Assembly: GCF_902859805.1 (NCBI RefSeq)
Contig: NZ_CADIKC010000019.1
Location: forward strand, 41,872 to 105,871
Source of the DNA: Paraburkholderia sediminicola
GTDB lineage: Bacteria; Pseudomonadota; Gammaproteobacteria; Burkholderiales; Burkholderiaceae
Reading direction: 5' to 3'
Length of the DNA: 64,000 nucleotides
Shown: positions 52,771 through 63,070 of the stretch, piece after piece
Numbering within the stretch: the first letter of the stretch is position 1
How the letters are laid out: the number at the start of each line of letters is the position of its first letter
The notes under the pieces: generated by a model
Database searches by the model: none
Seen by the model: the letters and a program-made list of their open reading frames with translations, nothing else
Told to the model about the DNA's origin: nothing
Program-made: the position numbers and the translations under genes

Positions 52771-52795
52771 GGTCGCCCTGATTGACAGGGCGACC
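52771..52795. terminator. Bidirectional terminator between the DUF883 gene and icd
   Basis: A perfect 10-bp stem, GGTCGCCCTG / CAGGGCGACC, has a 5-nt loop (ATTGA) and lies between two convergent genes. T runs are weak on both sides. Confidence 0.65.
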
Positions 52796-52803
52796 GGACC
52801 CTC

Positions 52804-55041
52804 TTAAGCCCGCGTTGCCGCCAGTGCGGCGTTCAGCGTCTTGCTCGGACGCATTACGTCGGCCAGCATGTCGGCGTCAGGCCGGTAATAGCCGCCGATG
52901 TCTGCCGGGTTGCCTTGCACGGCTGACAATTCGTCAACGATGACCTGCTCGTTGTCAGTCAATTTTTTGGCCAGCGGGGCAAACTGTGCGGCGAGCGCGG
53001 CGTTTTCGGTCTGCGCCGCCAGTTCCTGAGCCCAGTACAGGGCGAGATAAAACTGGCTGCCGCGGTTGTCCAACTGACCGGTCTTGGGCGACGGGTTTTT
53101 GTTGTTGTCCAGCAGCTTGCCCGTGGCGGCATCCAGCGTTTTAGCCAGAATTCTTGCCTTGTCGTTGTCGGTCTTGATGCCCAATTCTTCCAGCGACACG
53201 GCGAGTGCCAGGAATTCACCCAGCGAATCCCAGCGTAGATGGTTTTCTTCCACGAGTTGCTTGACATGCTTCGGCGCCGAGCCGCCGGCACCGGTTTCGT
53301 ACATGCCGCCGCCTGCCATCAGGGGAACGATGGATAGCATTTTGGCGCTCGTGCCCAGCTCCATGATAGGGAACAGGTCGGTGAGGTAGTCGCGCAGGAT
53401 GTTGCCCGTGACCGAGATGGTATCGAGGCCGCGAATGACGCGCTCCAGCGTGTAACGCATGGCGCGCACCTGCGACATGATCTGGATGTCCAGGCCCGTG
53501 GTGTCGTGGTCCTTGAGGTAGGCCTCGACCTTCTTGATCACCTCGGCTTCGTGCGGGCGGTACGGGTCCAGCCAGAAGATGGCCGGCATGCCGGAGTTGT
53601 GGGCGCGCGTGACGGCCAGCTTGACCCAGTCGCGGATCGGCGCGTCCTTGACCTGGCACATGCGCCAGATGTCGCCTTCTTCAACGTTCTGCGTGAGCAG
53701 CACTTCGCCGGTGGCGAGGTCGACGATGCGCGCTTCGCCCGCTTCCGGGACTTCAAAGGTCTTGTCGTGCGAGCCGTATTCCTCGGCCTGCTGGGCCATC
53801 AACCCGACATTGGGGACCGTGCCCATCGTGACGGGGTCGAAGTTGCCGTTGGTTTTGCAGAAGTTGATGATCTCCTGGTAGATGCGGGCGAACGTGCTCT
53901 CCGGGATCACGGCCTTGGTGTCCTTCGGACGGCCGTCGGCGCCCCACATCTTGCCGCCGATGCGGATCATGGCCGGCATCGAGGCGTCCACGATCACGTC
54001 GTTAGGCGCGTGCAGGTTGGAGATGCCCTTGGCCGAGTCCACCATGGCCAGTTCGGGGCGATGCTCGTGGCAGGCGTGCATATCGCGGATGATTTCTTCG
54101 CGCTTCGAGCTGGGCAGGCTTTCCAGCTTGTCATACAGGTTGACGAGGCCGTTATTGACGTTCACACCTAGTTCGTCGAACAGCTTGCCGTGCTTCTCGA
54201 AGGCTTCCTTGTAGAAAATCTTCACCGCGTGGCCGAAGACGATGGGGTGCGAAACCTTCATCATCGTGGCCTTGACGTGCAGCGACAGCATGACGCCGGT
54301 CTTGCGGGCGTCTTCCATCTGCTCTTCATAGAAGTCGCACAGCGCCTTCTTGCTCATGAACATGCTGTCGATAATCTCGCCGTCCAGCAGCGAGACCTTG
54401 GGCTTGAGCACAATGGCTTTACCGCTTTGTGTCAGCAATTCCATCTTCACGTCGCGAGCGTGGTCTACCGTCATGGACTTTTCGCCATGGTAGAAGTCGC
54501 CGTGCTTCATGTGGGCCACGTGGGTGCGCGAAGCCATGCTCCACTCGCCCATGCTGTGCGGGTTCTTGCGGGCATAGTTTTTTACGGCGGCGGGCGCGCG
54601 GCGGTCCGAGTTGCCCTCGCGCAGTACGGGATTCACAGCGCTGCCCAGGCACCTGGAATAGCGTTGGCGGATGGCCTTCTCAACGTCGGTTTTCGGCTCT
54701 TCAGGGAAATCCGGCACCGCGTAGCCCTTGGCCTGCAGCTCCTTGATCGCGCCGACCAGCTGATGGACTGAGGCGCTGATGTTGGGCAGCTTGATGATAT
54801 TGGTGTCGGGCAGAAGGGTGAGGCGGCCGAGTTCGGACAGGCTGTCGGGCACCCGTTGCGCCTCGGTCAGAAATTCGGGGAATTCGCCCAGGATGCGGCC
54901 CGCGAGGGAGATGTCGCTGGTGGTGACGTCGATACCGGCCGCCGCGGTGAATGTTCGGACGACGGGCAGGAAGGCGCTGGTGGCTAGCAGCGGGGCCTCA
55001 TCGGTCAGGGTGTAGATGATCGTCGGTTGCTGGGTGCTCAT
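52804..55041 (-). CDS. icd: Monomeric NADP-dependent isocitrate dehydrogenase
   Basis: This 745-residue TCA-cycle enzyme is of the monomeric (IDH-II) type, which converts isocitrate to 2-oxoglutarate with NADP+. The length (about 740) and the sequences TIIYTLTDEAP at the N-terminus, LPNISASVHQL, SRTHVAHMKHGDFYHGEKSMT (in pieces), GAGGSAPKHVKQ and GGYYRPD are characteristic. ATG at 55041 is used; the open frame extends 20 codons without support. It is transcribed alone, divergently from aspA. Confidence 0.97.
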   Translation of the reverse strand: MSTQQPTIIYTLTDEAPLLATSAFLPVVRTFTAAAGIDVTTSDISLAGRILGEFPEFLTEAQRVPDSLSELGRLTLLPDTNIIKLPNISASVHQLVGAIKELQAKGYAVPDFPEEPKTDVEKAIRQRYSRCLGSAVNPVLREGNSDRRAPAAVKNYARKNPHSMGEWSMASRTHVAHMKHGDFYHGEKSMTVDHARDVKMELLTQSGKAIVLKPKVSLLDGEIIDSMFMSKKALCDFYEEQMEDARKTGVMLSLHVKATMMKVSHPIVFGHAVKIFYKEAFEKHGKLFDELGVNVNNGLVNLYDKLESLPSSKREEIIRDMHACHEHRPELAMVDSAKGISNLHAPNDVIVDASMPAMIRIGGKMWGADGRPKDTKAVIPESTFARIYQEIINFCKTNGNFDPVTMGTVPNVGLMAQQAEEYGSHDKTFEVPEAGEARIVDLATGEVLLTQNVEEGDIWRMCQVKDAPIRDWVKLAVTRAHNSGMPAIFWLDPYRPHEAEVIKKVEAYLKDHDTTGLDIQIMSQVRAMRYTLERVIRGLDTISVTGNILRDYLTDLFPIMELGTSAKMLSIVPLMAGGGMYETGAGGSAPKHVKQLVEENHLRWDSLGEFLALAVSLEELGIKTDNDKARILAKTLDAATGKLLDNNKNPSPKTGQLDNRGSQFYLALYWAQELAAQTENAALAAQFAPLAKKLTDNEQVIVDELSAVQGNPADIGGYYRPDADMLADVMRPSKTLNAALAATRA

Positions 55042-55283
55042 CGCTTGCCTCAAGATCGGAAACCTGTTTTGGATGTCACCGGCCGCGTCACAAACCGGCA
55101 TTCGTCTTCGAATTCTGCCTCATTTCGGTTTCGCCATCATGTAATTTCCGACAAACCCGGCTGACCTATGCGTGGACTGGCGCGCGTCATGAAAAATTAG
55201 CATGACGGTCGCGCTGGATTTTTGTTTCCTCCATATAGGTGCAAGGGTGTCTTCAACCCCAATCCCGCGCGAGGAGCATGTCC

Positions 55284-56711
55284 ATGGCTGCTGAAATTTC
55301 CTTTAGAACCGAACATGATCTGCTTGGCGATCGTGACGTTCCCGCTCACGTCTACTATGGGGTTCACACCCTGCGCGCGCTGGAAAATTTCCCGATTACC
55401 GGCTCGCCTATCTCGGTATACCCGGAGCTGATCAAGGCGCTGGCTTGCATCAAACAGGCCGCCGCACAGGCGAATCATGAACTGGGCCTGCTCGACGCGA
55501 CGCGTTGCGACGCCATCGTCGGTGCCTGCGCTGAATTGCTGGAAGGCAAGCTGCATGATCAGTTTGTGGTCGACGTCATTCAGGGCGGCGCCGGGACATC
55601 GACCAATATGAATGCGAACGAGGTGATCGCCAACCGCGCGCTCGAACTGTTAGGGAAGAAGAAAGGCGAATACCAGTATTTGCATCCAAATGAGCAGGTC
55701 AACATCGGCCAGAGCACCAACGATGTTTACCCTTCGGCCCTGAAAGTCGCGACATGGTTCGGCATTCTGGGTCTCATCGACGCGATGGCGGTTCTGCGAC
55801 GCGCTTTCGAAGCAAAGTCGCTGGAGTTCAAAGACGTTCTGAAAATGGGACGTACGCAATTGCAGGATGCAGTGCCGATGACGCTCGGTCAGGAGTTCAG
55901 CACCTACGCCGTGATGCTCGGAGAGGATGAGGAGCGGTTGCGGGAGGCGGCGCTGCTGATCTGTGAAATCAACATGGGCGCGACAGCGATCGGAACGGGT
56001 ATTACCGCGCATCCCGATTACGCACCGCTGATCCTGAAGCATCTCAAGGAAATTACGGGTATTCCGCTTGTCACGGCGCCCAACCTTATCGAAGCGACGC
56101 AGGACTGCGGCGCTTTCGTTCAGTTGTCCGGCGTGCTCAAGCGCGTGGCAGTCAAGCTTTCAAAAACCTGCAACGACTTGCGCCTGCTCTCCAGCGGTCC
56201 GCGTGCGGGTCTTGGGGAAATCAACCTGCCGCCCATGCAGGCCGGCTCGAGCATCATGCCGGGGAAGGTCAACCCCGTCATTCCCGAGGTCGTGAACCAG
56301 ATTGCGTTCGAGGTCATCGGCAACGACGTCACCGTGAGTTTCGCGGCCGAGGCCGGTCAGCTCCAGTTGAACGCTTTCGAGCCGATCATCGCGCACAGCC
56401 TGTTCAAGAGCGTGACCCACCTGCGCAACGGCTGCCTGACGCTCGCCGAGCGCTGTGTCAAAGGCATTACCGCCAACGAGGCGCACCTGCGCGCGTCGGT
56501 CGAAAATTCGATCGGCATCGTGACGGCGCTCAATCCGTACATCGGCTACGCCAACGCGACATCCGTCGCGATGGAGGCGCATGCCACGGGCGGACGCGTC
56601 TACGACATCGTGCTCGAGAGGGGGCTGTTGTCCGAACAACAACTCGACGAGATCCTCAAGCCAGAGGTCCTCACGCAGCCCACGCCGCTTTATATGCCGC
56701 CGAAGCAGTAA
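55284..56711 (+). CDS. aspA: Aspartate ammonia-lyase (aspartase)
   Basis: This 475-residue member of the fumarase/aspartase superfamily forms fumarate and ammonia from L-aspartate. Substrate-site motifs are GVHTLRALENFPITG, GGAGTSTNMNANEVIANRA, HPNEQVNIGQSTND, TQLQDAVPMTLGQE and the catalytic-loop signature GSSIMPGKVNPVIPE (all within one protein). ATG at 55284 has GAGGAG at proper spacing, better than ATG 55278. It is followed after 106 bp by a dicarboxylate/aspartate symporter, forming a logical uptake-and-deamination pair. Confidence 0.96.
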   Translation: MAAEISFRTEHDLLGDRDVPAHVYYGVHTLRALENFPITGSPISVYPELIKALACIKQAAAQANHELGLLDATRCDAIVGACAELLEGKLHDQFVVDVIQGGAGTSTNMNANEVIANRALELLGKKKGEYQYLHPNEQVNIGQSTNDVYPSALKVATWFGILGLIDAMAVLRRAFEAKSLEFKDVLKMGRTQLQDAVPMTLGQEFSTYAVMLGEDEERLREAALLICEINMGATAIGTGITAHPDYAPLILKHLKEITGIPLVTAPNLIEATQDCGAFVQLSGVLKRVAVKLSKTCNDLRLLSSGPRAGLGEINLPPMQAGSSIMPGKVNPVIPEVVNQIAFEVIGNDVTVSFAAEAGQLQLNAFEPIIAHSLFKSVTHLRNGCLTLAERCVKGITANEAHLRASVENSIGIVTALNPYIGYANATSVAMEAHATGGRVYDIVLERGLLSEQQLDEILKPEVLTQPTPLYMPPKQ

Positions 56712-56817
56712 GCGATCTGGCCGTACCGGTGTCGAGCCGGGAGACGACGCGTTGCCCAGGTACTGATTGACGGATGCTCAACCCACGATCTAGCGCAGTT
56801 GCCGGAGACAGGAATTC

Positions 56818-58110
56818 ATGAAGACGAACAAGCTTACTACGTGGATCATGGTCGCCATGATTCTGGGTGTGGTTGCGGGTTACATCTGCAACATCAACGC
56901 ACCCAATGCAAAGGCCGCCAAGGAGATCGCCGGTTATTTCTCGATCGCCACAGATGTGTTCCTGCGTCTGATAAAAATGGTCATCGCGCCGCTCGTGTTC
57001 GCGACCCTGGTGGGGGGCATCGCCAGCATGGGGGACTCGTCCGCCGTCGGGCGCATGGGCGTCAAGGCAATGGGGTGGTTCATCTCCGCCTCGGTGGTAT
57101 CGCTGCTGCTCGGCATGCTGTTCGTGAACATCCTGCAGCCGGGCTACGCGCTTAACCTGCCGCTGCCGGACATCGCCGCCACCACCAATCTGCAGACCTC
57201 CACGCTGAACCTGAAGGACTTCGTTACCCACGTTTTCCCGAGGAGCGTGTTCGAGGCGATGTCCCAGAACGAGGTACTGCAGATTCTGGTCTTCTCGCTG
57301 TTCTTCGGTTTCGCCATCGCATCGTTCAAGGGCCGCGCCGGCCAGCATCTGCTCGCGCCGATCGAGGACCTGGGCAAGACGATGCTGCGCGTTACCGACT
57401 TCGTGATGCGCTTTGCCCCAATCGGCGTATTCGGCGCAGTAGCCGCTGCGATCACCGTTCAGGGCATTGGCGTGCTCGTGACCTACGGCAGGTTCATCGG
57501 CGAGTTCTACGTGGCCCTGCTCGTGCTGTGGGCGGCATTGATCGGAGCGGGTTATCTGTTCCTTGGCGCACGTGTATTTACGCTGCTCAAGCTGGTCAAG
57601 CAGCCAACCATCCTGGCTTTCTCGACCGCCAGCAGCGAGGCCGCCTATCCCGCAGTGATGGAGCAACTGAAGAAGTTCGGTGTGCCCGACAAGATCACCG
57701 GTTTCGTGCTGCCGCTCGGCTACTCGTTCAACCTCGACGGCTCGATGATGTACTCGGCTTTTGCGTCGCTGTTCATCGCCCAGGCCTACAACATCCAGCT
57801 CAGCCTGACGGAGCAGATCACCATGCTGCTGGTGCTGATGATCACGAGCAAAGGTATCGCCGGTGTGCCGCGGGCGTCCATCGTGGTGGTGGCTGCCGTT
57901 CTGCCGATGTTCAAGCTGCCCGAGGCCGGCGTTCTGCTGATTCTCGGCATCGACCAGTTTCTCGACATGGGCCGCACGGCGACCAACGTGATCGGCAACA
58001 GCATCGCCACCGCGGTGGTGGCCAAGTCGGAAGGCTTGCTCGGCGTCACGCGCGATGTCGACGAAGACGATATGCTCGAGCCGCCTGAGCAGAACGCTCT
58101 GGCGAACTAG
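56818..58110 (+). CDS. Dicarboxylate/amino acid:cation symporter (DAACS family)
   Basis: This 430-residue inner-membrane symporter of the DctA/GltP family has eight transmembrane helices plus two re-entrant hairpins: HP1 with STASSEAAYPAVM and the substrate region SFNLDGSMMY followed by DQFLDMGRTATNVIGNSIAT. The NLDGS variant of NMDGT occurs in DctA-like C4-dicarboxylate and aspartate carriers. AGGAATTC precedes the ATG. It follows aspA and probably imports aspartate or succinate/fumarate. Confidence 0.92.
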   Translation: MKTNKLTTWIMVAMILGVVAGYICNINAPNAKAAKEIAGYFSIATDVFLRLIKMVIAPLVFATLVGGIASMGDSSAVGRMGVKAMGWFISASVVSLLLGMLFVNILQPGYALNLPLPDIAATTNLQTSTLNLKDFVTHVFPRSVFEAMSQNEVLQILVFSLFFGFAIASFKGRAGQHLLAPIEDLGKTMLRVTDFVMRFAPIGVFGAVAAAITVQGIGVLVTYGRFIGEFYVALLVLWAALIGAGYLFLGARVFTLLKLVKQPTILAFSTASSEAAYPAVMEQLKKFGVPDKITGFVLPLGYSFNLDGSMMYSAFASLFIAQAYNIQLSLTEQITMLLVLMITSKGIAGVPRASIVVVAAVLPMFKLPEAGVLLILGIDQFLDMGRTATNVIGNSIATAVVAKSEGLLGVTRDVDEDDMLEPPEQNALAN

Positions 58111-58198
58111 GCTGGAGGCGGGTTCGCCGACGGCCTTGGACGCGCTGGGCCGTTGCCGGTACTCTATGGAGGTTGCTCCTGCTCGAGACCGGCCTCCC

Positions 58199-60160
58199 AT
58201 GCGCGCCAACGATGCTTTGCCTACGCAAGCCGGCATGCCCGTGTTCCAGAGGACGGGTGATGCCTGCTCATTCGGTAACGACGTACTCGCGTTACGCTGG
58301 ATCGTCAGGGACGAACGTCTCGCCGATTTCACGCTGATGGATTTCGCAGGAGAGCGCACGCTGCCCGTCGTCGCGCCATTCGCGCTATTGCTCGGTGACG
58401 GACGTACTGTTGGCGTGGCCGAGTTGAGAATCCTTGCGCCGCTGAACGAAACCCTGCTCGCAGCGAACCCCCATGCGTCCCGCCTGGCTGAACGAATCGC
58501 AGGCCGACGCGTGAGCGCCACCCTCGTCGACGCGCAAGGCCGTCTAAAGGTGGAGTGGAGTACGGAGCAGCGCGAAGGCTCACGATACCTACGTACACAA
58601 CTGGCAATTACGGCGCTTCTTCGGGACGAAAATATCGCTGTCGTTTCATTGCTGGAGACGTGTGCTGCCGACGCACAAGCCAGCAGCGAATTGAAGGGCA
58701 CGCCTGTGATCGCGGGCAACTTCTATCTAGGCTTTGAGCTTCCGTTGGCGGAAAGTCATGTGGAGGGCGGCAGCGTCAGATTTACTCTGCAACGTGCATT
58801 GCCGCTGGAAATGAACCGGACGCTGGTCTACTCCGCCGTGGCCGGCGTAGCGCGCGATGGCCAGTTACGGCGCGATTTCGCTACCTATCTGGAGCGGGAG
58901 CGGGCTCACCCGTATCGCCCGTTCCTGCACTACAACAGCTGGGGCGACATCGGCTACCTCACGCCGTACACGCAGGAGCAAGCGCTGGAGCGCATCGAAG
59001 CAATCGGCCGCGAATTGCATGAAGCGCGCGGGGTGCAGATCGATTCGTTTCTGTTCGACGATGGCTGGGACAACCTTGGCGGTGGCTGGCATTTCAGCAA
59101 GAGTTTTCCGCATGGCTTCGTTCCGCTGCGCGACGCTGCAGCACGTTACGGCGCCGCGCCCGGCGTATGGCTGTCCCCGTGGGGCGGCTACTGTGCGCCG
59201 CAACAGGAGCGCGTGGCGCGCGGCCGTGCTGCTGGCTATGAAGTTATCGATAACGGACTCGCGCTCTCAGGGCCGAATTACTATCGACGCTTTCACGAAG
59301 TCGTGATGGCCTTGCTCAATGAGGACGGCGTCAACCAGTTCAAGTTCGACGGTACAGGCAACGCCGACAGGGTGTTTCCAGGCAGCCTCTTCGATAGCGA
59401 TTGGGACGCGGCGATCCAGCTCATCGAGCATATCCGCGTGGCCAAACCCGATACCTTTATCAATCTCACTACAGGGACGCATCCGTCGCCGTTCTGGTTA
59501 CGTTACGCGGATTCCATATGGCGCGGTGGCAGGGACGACGATCTGGCTGGAACCGGCACTAACCGTGAGCGCTGGATTACGTACCGCGACGCGCAGACGT
59601 ACCACAACGTCGTGGTGCGCAGTCCGCTGTTCCCGCTCAATTCGCTGATGTTGCACGGCATTCTCTACGCGCAGTGCAATCCGCGCCTCAACACGGCGGC
59701 GGGCGATGATTTCGCCAACGAGGTGCGTTCCTACTTCGGGAGCGGTACGCAATTGCAGGAGCTATACATTACGCCGGCGCTGCTGGGCGAGTCCGACTGG
59801 GATGTGCTTGCGGACGCCGCCAGATGGGCGCGCGAGAACGGCGATGTACTGCGCGACAGCCATTGGATCGGCGGGGCGCCTGACCAGCAAGCGGTTTACG
59901 GCTGGGCAGCGTGGGCGCAGCACAAGGCGATCGTGACACTGCGCAATCCGGACAGCCGCGCGCAACGCTTCACGCTGGATTTGCGGCGACAACTGGAGTT
60001 ACCGGTTGCTGCTGCGGCGCGTTTCAATGCTCGTAGCGTTTGGCGTGAAGAGGCTTTTGATATTCCGGCTTTACTGGACGCTGATGTGCCGCACGAAGTC
60101 CAGCTCGCACCGCTCGAAGTGCTCACGCTGGAGCTGTTGCCGATCGCTGAAGCGAAGTAG
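58199..60160 (+). CDS. Alpha-galactosidase (clan GH-D, GH36/melibiase-like)
   Basis: This protein of about 653 residues has an N-terminal beta domain (residues ~1-260) and a TIM barrel of clan GH-D. IDSFLFDDGWDNLGGGW is the characteristic barrel strand and the nucleophile Asp lies in NQFKFDGTGNAD. The likely acid/base Asp is in RGGRDDDL. C-terminal strands (residues ~560-650) form the closing beta domain. No signal peptide is seen, so it acts in the cytoplasm on imported alpha-galactosides. Start is uncertain: ATG 58199 or 58166, neither with a clear ribosome-binding site. It is convergent with a beta-galactosidase. Confidence 0.85.
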   Translation: MRANDALPTQAGMPVFQRTGDACSFGNDVLALRWIVRDERLADFTLMDFAGERTLPVVAPFALLLGDGRTVGVAELRILAPLNETLLAANPHASRLAERIAGRRVSATLVDAQGRLKVEWSTEQREGSRYLRTQLAITALLRDENIAVVSLLETCAADAQASSELKGTPVIAGNFYLGFELPLAESHVEGGSVRFTLQRALPLEMNRTLVYSAVAGVARDGQLRRDFATYLERERAHPYRPFLHYNSWGDIGYLTPYTQEQALERIEAIGRELHEARGVQIDSFLFDDGWDNLGGGWHFSKSFPHGFVPLRDAAARYGAAPGVWLSPWGGYCAPQQERVARGRAAGYEVIDNGLALSGPNYYRRFHEVVMALLNEDGVNQFKFDGTGNADRVFPGSLFDSDWDAAIQLIEHIRVAKPDTFINLTTGTHPSPFWLRYADSIWRGGRDDDLAGTGTNRERWITYRDAQTYHNVVVRSPLFPLNSLMLHGILYAQCNPRLNTAAGDDFANEVRSYFGSGTQLQELYITPALLGESDWDVLADAARWARENGDVLRDSHWIGGAPDQQAVYGWAAWAQHKAIVTLRNPDSRAQRFTLDLRRQLELPVAAAARFNARSVWREEAFDIPALLDADVPHEVQLAPLEVLTLELLPIAEAK

Positions 60161-60220
60161 TGATGTGGATGTGGCCGAATTTTTTCGCCGCTTGCCCGGC
60201 AGCGACCCGTGGCGCTCGCG

Positions 60221-62077
60221 CTAAGACAACGTATCCGCCAGTTCCACGGGCTTCGCCTGGATCTGGTGCAAGTCGAAGATCAGCACCTCGTTGTCACCTC
60301 GCACGAGCCACGGCGCAGGGCAATACAGGCGCCTTTGCGGACCGATATTCCAGTAGCGTCCGAGATTGTGCCCGTTGACCCAGACGACACCCTTGGTCCA
60401 GTTGCTCATGTCGAGCCAGGTGTCGCCGACCTCTTCGAGTGGCAAGCTTGCCTTGAAGAATAACCCTGGCTTTAGCGGGTTCGCGCAGCTTCCCTTCAGG
60501 TTGGCGATAAACGTTTCATCCATCGGCAGCAGGAAGACTTCCCAGTTCCTGAGCGTGGCGAACGAGCCATCGGCGGCTTTCATCCTGACCGGATCGAGCA
60601 GTCCTTTGCGGTCGACGAGCGCGGGGCCGAAGTTGACCCGTCCCATGCCTTCCACGAGGACCTCTAACGATATCGGGCCGCCTGAGTTCGGCTCGTGTTC
60701 CGGCAACGTCGAAGGTAGCGCGAGCGGCGCGCAATGCATCATGTGGAGCGACAGCGCGTACTCCGATGGTATTTGCGCCCTCGACACGCCGCCTGCATAG
60801 CGTTCGCCGACAAAAACCGTCGCATAGTCATGAACACTGCTGATATCCAGCACGCCACCTGCATACTCTTGCAACTGCTTGCGGTACAGCGCGAAGCCAA
60901 ACGCCTGACCATAACGCTCAAAGGACTGTGGATTGATGCTCTGTGCACGCGGCAGCGCCGCGGGCAGGTTATCCCAGATCGACGCGTAGAGCGTTGGCAT
61001 CAAGGCTTCGATGCCTGTGCGTTCGAGCGTGGCGATGGCGCCAGGTATATCGGGCAACGGCGCAGGCAGGTAGCGGCCGATGATATCGCGGTACTTCATA
61101 TACTTCAGCGTCGCCGCGCCCTGCTCGTTGATCGGCGCCGAATAGTCGTAGCTGGTGATGTCGGGTTGATAGTTACCTGAATCATCCACGTTCGCACCAG
61201 CATAGAAACCAAAGCTCGTACCGCCGTGAATGACGTACAGATTAAACGACTGTTTCGACTGCATGAACGCAGTCAAGGTGTTCGAGAGGTCATAGTTCGT
61301 TCCCGCGAAATCCGGTTCACCCCAATGAGTGAGCCATCCTGGGTACACCTCGCCGGCCATCGCGGGCACGGCAGGAAATTCCCGGCGGACGGTTGCGATT
61401 TGTGCCGCGTCGCCATTGCTCAACGCAATCGCACCACCGCTTACCGTAGTGCGATTGCGTTCGAGTTGCGGGAGGCCGTCTTCGGTGTAGAACGGCCCGG
61501 TTACGCCTCCTTTGAGCCAAAGCTGCCTGAGTTCTTCGAGGTATGCCGGATTGCTCGCATACGAGCCGAATTCATTTTCGATCTGGATCATCAGGATCGG
61601 CCCGCCGTGATTGATCAGCAAAGGCTTGATACGTGGAACCAGTTCTTCGATGTAGCGAGCTACCGCCGCCATATAACGCGCATCGGTGGCTGAGTCGGTT
61701 CTCAACTGGATGTCCTGATAGCTCAACAGGTAGGAAGGGAGCCCCCCCAGATCCCATTCGGCGCAGACGTAGGGCCCGGGCCGCAGCAGCACCCACATTC
61801 CTTCGGACTGGCACAGCCGGATGAAGGCCTCGATATCGCGGTTGCCGCTGTGGAAATCGAATAGGCCCGGACGCGTCTCGTGATAATTCCACATGATGTA
61901 CAAGGCGATGCAATTCATCCCCATCGCCCTGGCCATCCTGATTCGATGCTGCCAATACTCGCGCGGGATGCGGGCCGGGTGCATCTCGCCGCTGCGAATC
62001 TGGAACGGCTTGCCGTCGAGCAGGAAGTGTTCGCCGTCAGGGCTGAAAGAGAAGGTGTGGCCGCATTCGAGGTTCAC
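60221..62077 (-). CDS. Glycoside hydrolase family 35 beta-galactosidase
   Basis: This 618-residue GH35 enzyme has a TIM barrel at residues ~20-330: HPARIPREYW, LRPGPYVCAEWDLGGLP, acid/base E169 in QIENEFGSY and nucleophile E243 in GEVYPGWLTHWG. Beta-sandwich domains follow to the C-terminus (VWVNGHNLGRYWNIGPQ). It should release terminal beta-galactose. No signal peptide is present. The start is a GTG with no clear ribosome-binding site, so the true start may differ slightly. It is convergent with the alpha-galactosidase; no sugar transporter is nearby. Confidence 0.9.
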   Translation of the reverse strand: MNLECGHTFSFSPDGEHFLLDGKPFQIRSGEMHPARIPREYWQHRIRMARAMGMNCIALYIMWNYHETRPGLFDFHSGNRDIEAFIRLCQSEGMWVLLRPGPYVCAEWDLGGLPSYLLSYQDIQLRTDSATDARYMAAVARYIEELVPRIKPLLINHGGPILMIQIENEFGSYASNPAYLEELRQLWLKGGVTGPFYTEDGLPQLERNRTTVSGGAIALSNGDAAQIATVRREFPAVPAMAGEVYPGWLTHWGEPDFAGTNYDLSNTLTAFMQSKQSFNLYVIHGGTSFGFYAGANVDDSGNYQPDITSYDYSAPINEQGAATLKYMKYRDIIGRYLPAPLPDIPGAIATLERTGIEALMPTLYASIWDNLPAALPRAQSINPQSFERYGQAFGFALYRKQLQEYAGGVLDISSVHDYATVFVGERYAGGVSRAQIPSEYALSLHMMHCAPLALPSTLPEHEPNSGGPISLEVLVEGMGRVNFGPALVDRKGLLDPVRMKAADGSFATLRNWEVFLLPMDETFIANLKGSCANPLKPGLFFKASLPLEEVGDTWLDMSNWTKGVVWVNGHNLGRYWNIGPQRRLYCPAPWLVRGDNEVLIFDLHQIQAKPVELADTLS

Positions 62078-62330
62078 GGTGCACTCGCACTTTGGCGCCC
62101 GAGGCGCGGTTGAACTAAGCGAAAGATGAAAACCAGCTAACGTCCACCCTTTATCCGCATAGTTGTATACGTGGTATGCGCGTTGAACGCCTTGCTGCTG
62201 GATTTCTCGCGCCCTAATCTGAATCTACATTCAGCGGTCCTTCGAGCAGCATCCTGGGCCGGCCATCTCATGCAATCCATACATCGACGAACTCCCGATT
62301 TCGGAAGACGAAGATCCTATTGGAGAAGAC

Positions 62331-63020
62331 ATGCACGACAACCTCCTCTCAGTCATCATCACACGGAAATGGCAACTTGCCGAGAGTTACCATGCCGTCG
62401 AACTTCAAACCAGGTCCCGATCGGAGCTTCCGTCGTTTGACGATGGCGCTTGCATCACACTTGTTCGCGACAACGTTATCCGCAAGGAAAAAATATATCC
62501 GCTGTGCTGTTTTACGTCCCGGCCGAGCGCATATGTGATCGCTGTAAGACAGGATGATGACGATACAGCCGCAGAAGCATCTGACATCTCCTTGAGTCAA
62601 GGAGACGAGGCGTTCATCGTAACGCCACGGAGTCCTGCGGTTATTTTAGACGGCGGCACACGATCTATTCTTTTCGCCGGAGGCGTAGGCGCCGCATCGA
62701 TCGCGGGAATCGCGAACCGGCTTGCCTCGGCAGGTCAAAAATTCGAGCTGCACAACTTTGCCCGATCGCCTGAACGCGCAGTCTTCCGGAAAGAACTGGA
62801 TGCGCTTAAAAGCGAGGGTAGGGTCCATCACCATTTTGGCTTGGATGCTGACCGAGTGGAGCAGACGACGTCTCACGCGATGAGCCCGGCACATGCGAAC
62901 ACGCAGATCTACTGCAGTGGCCCCCCGGCATTTATGGACCTCATCGAGCGCCAGGCTCGCGGCTGGGTGTATCCGGCTAATATCCACAGAATTGTCCTGG
63001 GTGACACAAAAAATTCATAG
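62331..63020 (+). CDS. Oxygenase-reductase-like protein lacking the 2Fe-2S domain
   Basis: This 229-residue protein resembles the FMN/FAD and NAD modules of phthalate-dioxygenase/vanillate-demethylase reductases: an N-terminal beta-barrel (SVIITRKWQLAESYHAVEL), the NAD-binding segment ILFAGGVGAASIAGIANRL, FELHNFARSPERAVF and YCSGPPAFMDL. Typical enzymes are about 315-320 residues and end with a plant-type ferredoxin. Here the chain stops after VYPANIHRIVLG, and the flavin RxYS motif is degenerate (FTSRPSAY). GGAGAAGAC precedes the ATG. It may be a truncated relic or a reductase with a separate ferredoxin; no oxygenase gene is adjacent. Confidence 0.7.
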   Translation: MHDNLLSVIITRKWQLAESYHAVELQTRSRSELPSFDDGACITLVRDNVIRKEKIYPLCCFTSRPSAYVIAVRQDDDDTAAEASDISLSQGDEAFIVTPRSPAVILDGGTRSILFAGGVGAASIAGIANRLASAGQKFELHNFARSPERAVFRKELDALKSEGRVHHHFGLDADRVEQTTSHAMSPAHANTQIYCSGPPAFMDLIERQARGWVYPANIHRIVLGDTKNS

Positions 63021-63070
63021 TCATGCATTTTCCAGGATGAGCTTGCCGGCCATCGGCAGGTTCAGGTTGA

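Noticed and set aside
56671..58719. 682-codon open frame on the minus strand
   Set aside because: It is antisense to aspA, the symporter and the alpha-galactosidase, which have clear family motifs. Long antisense frames are common in GC-rich DNA.
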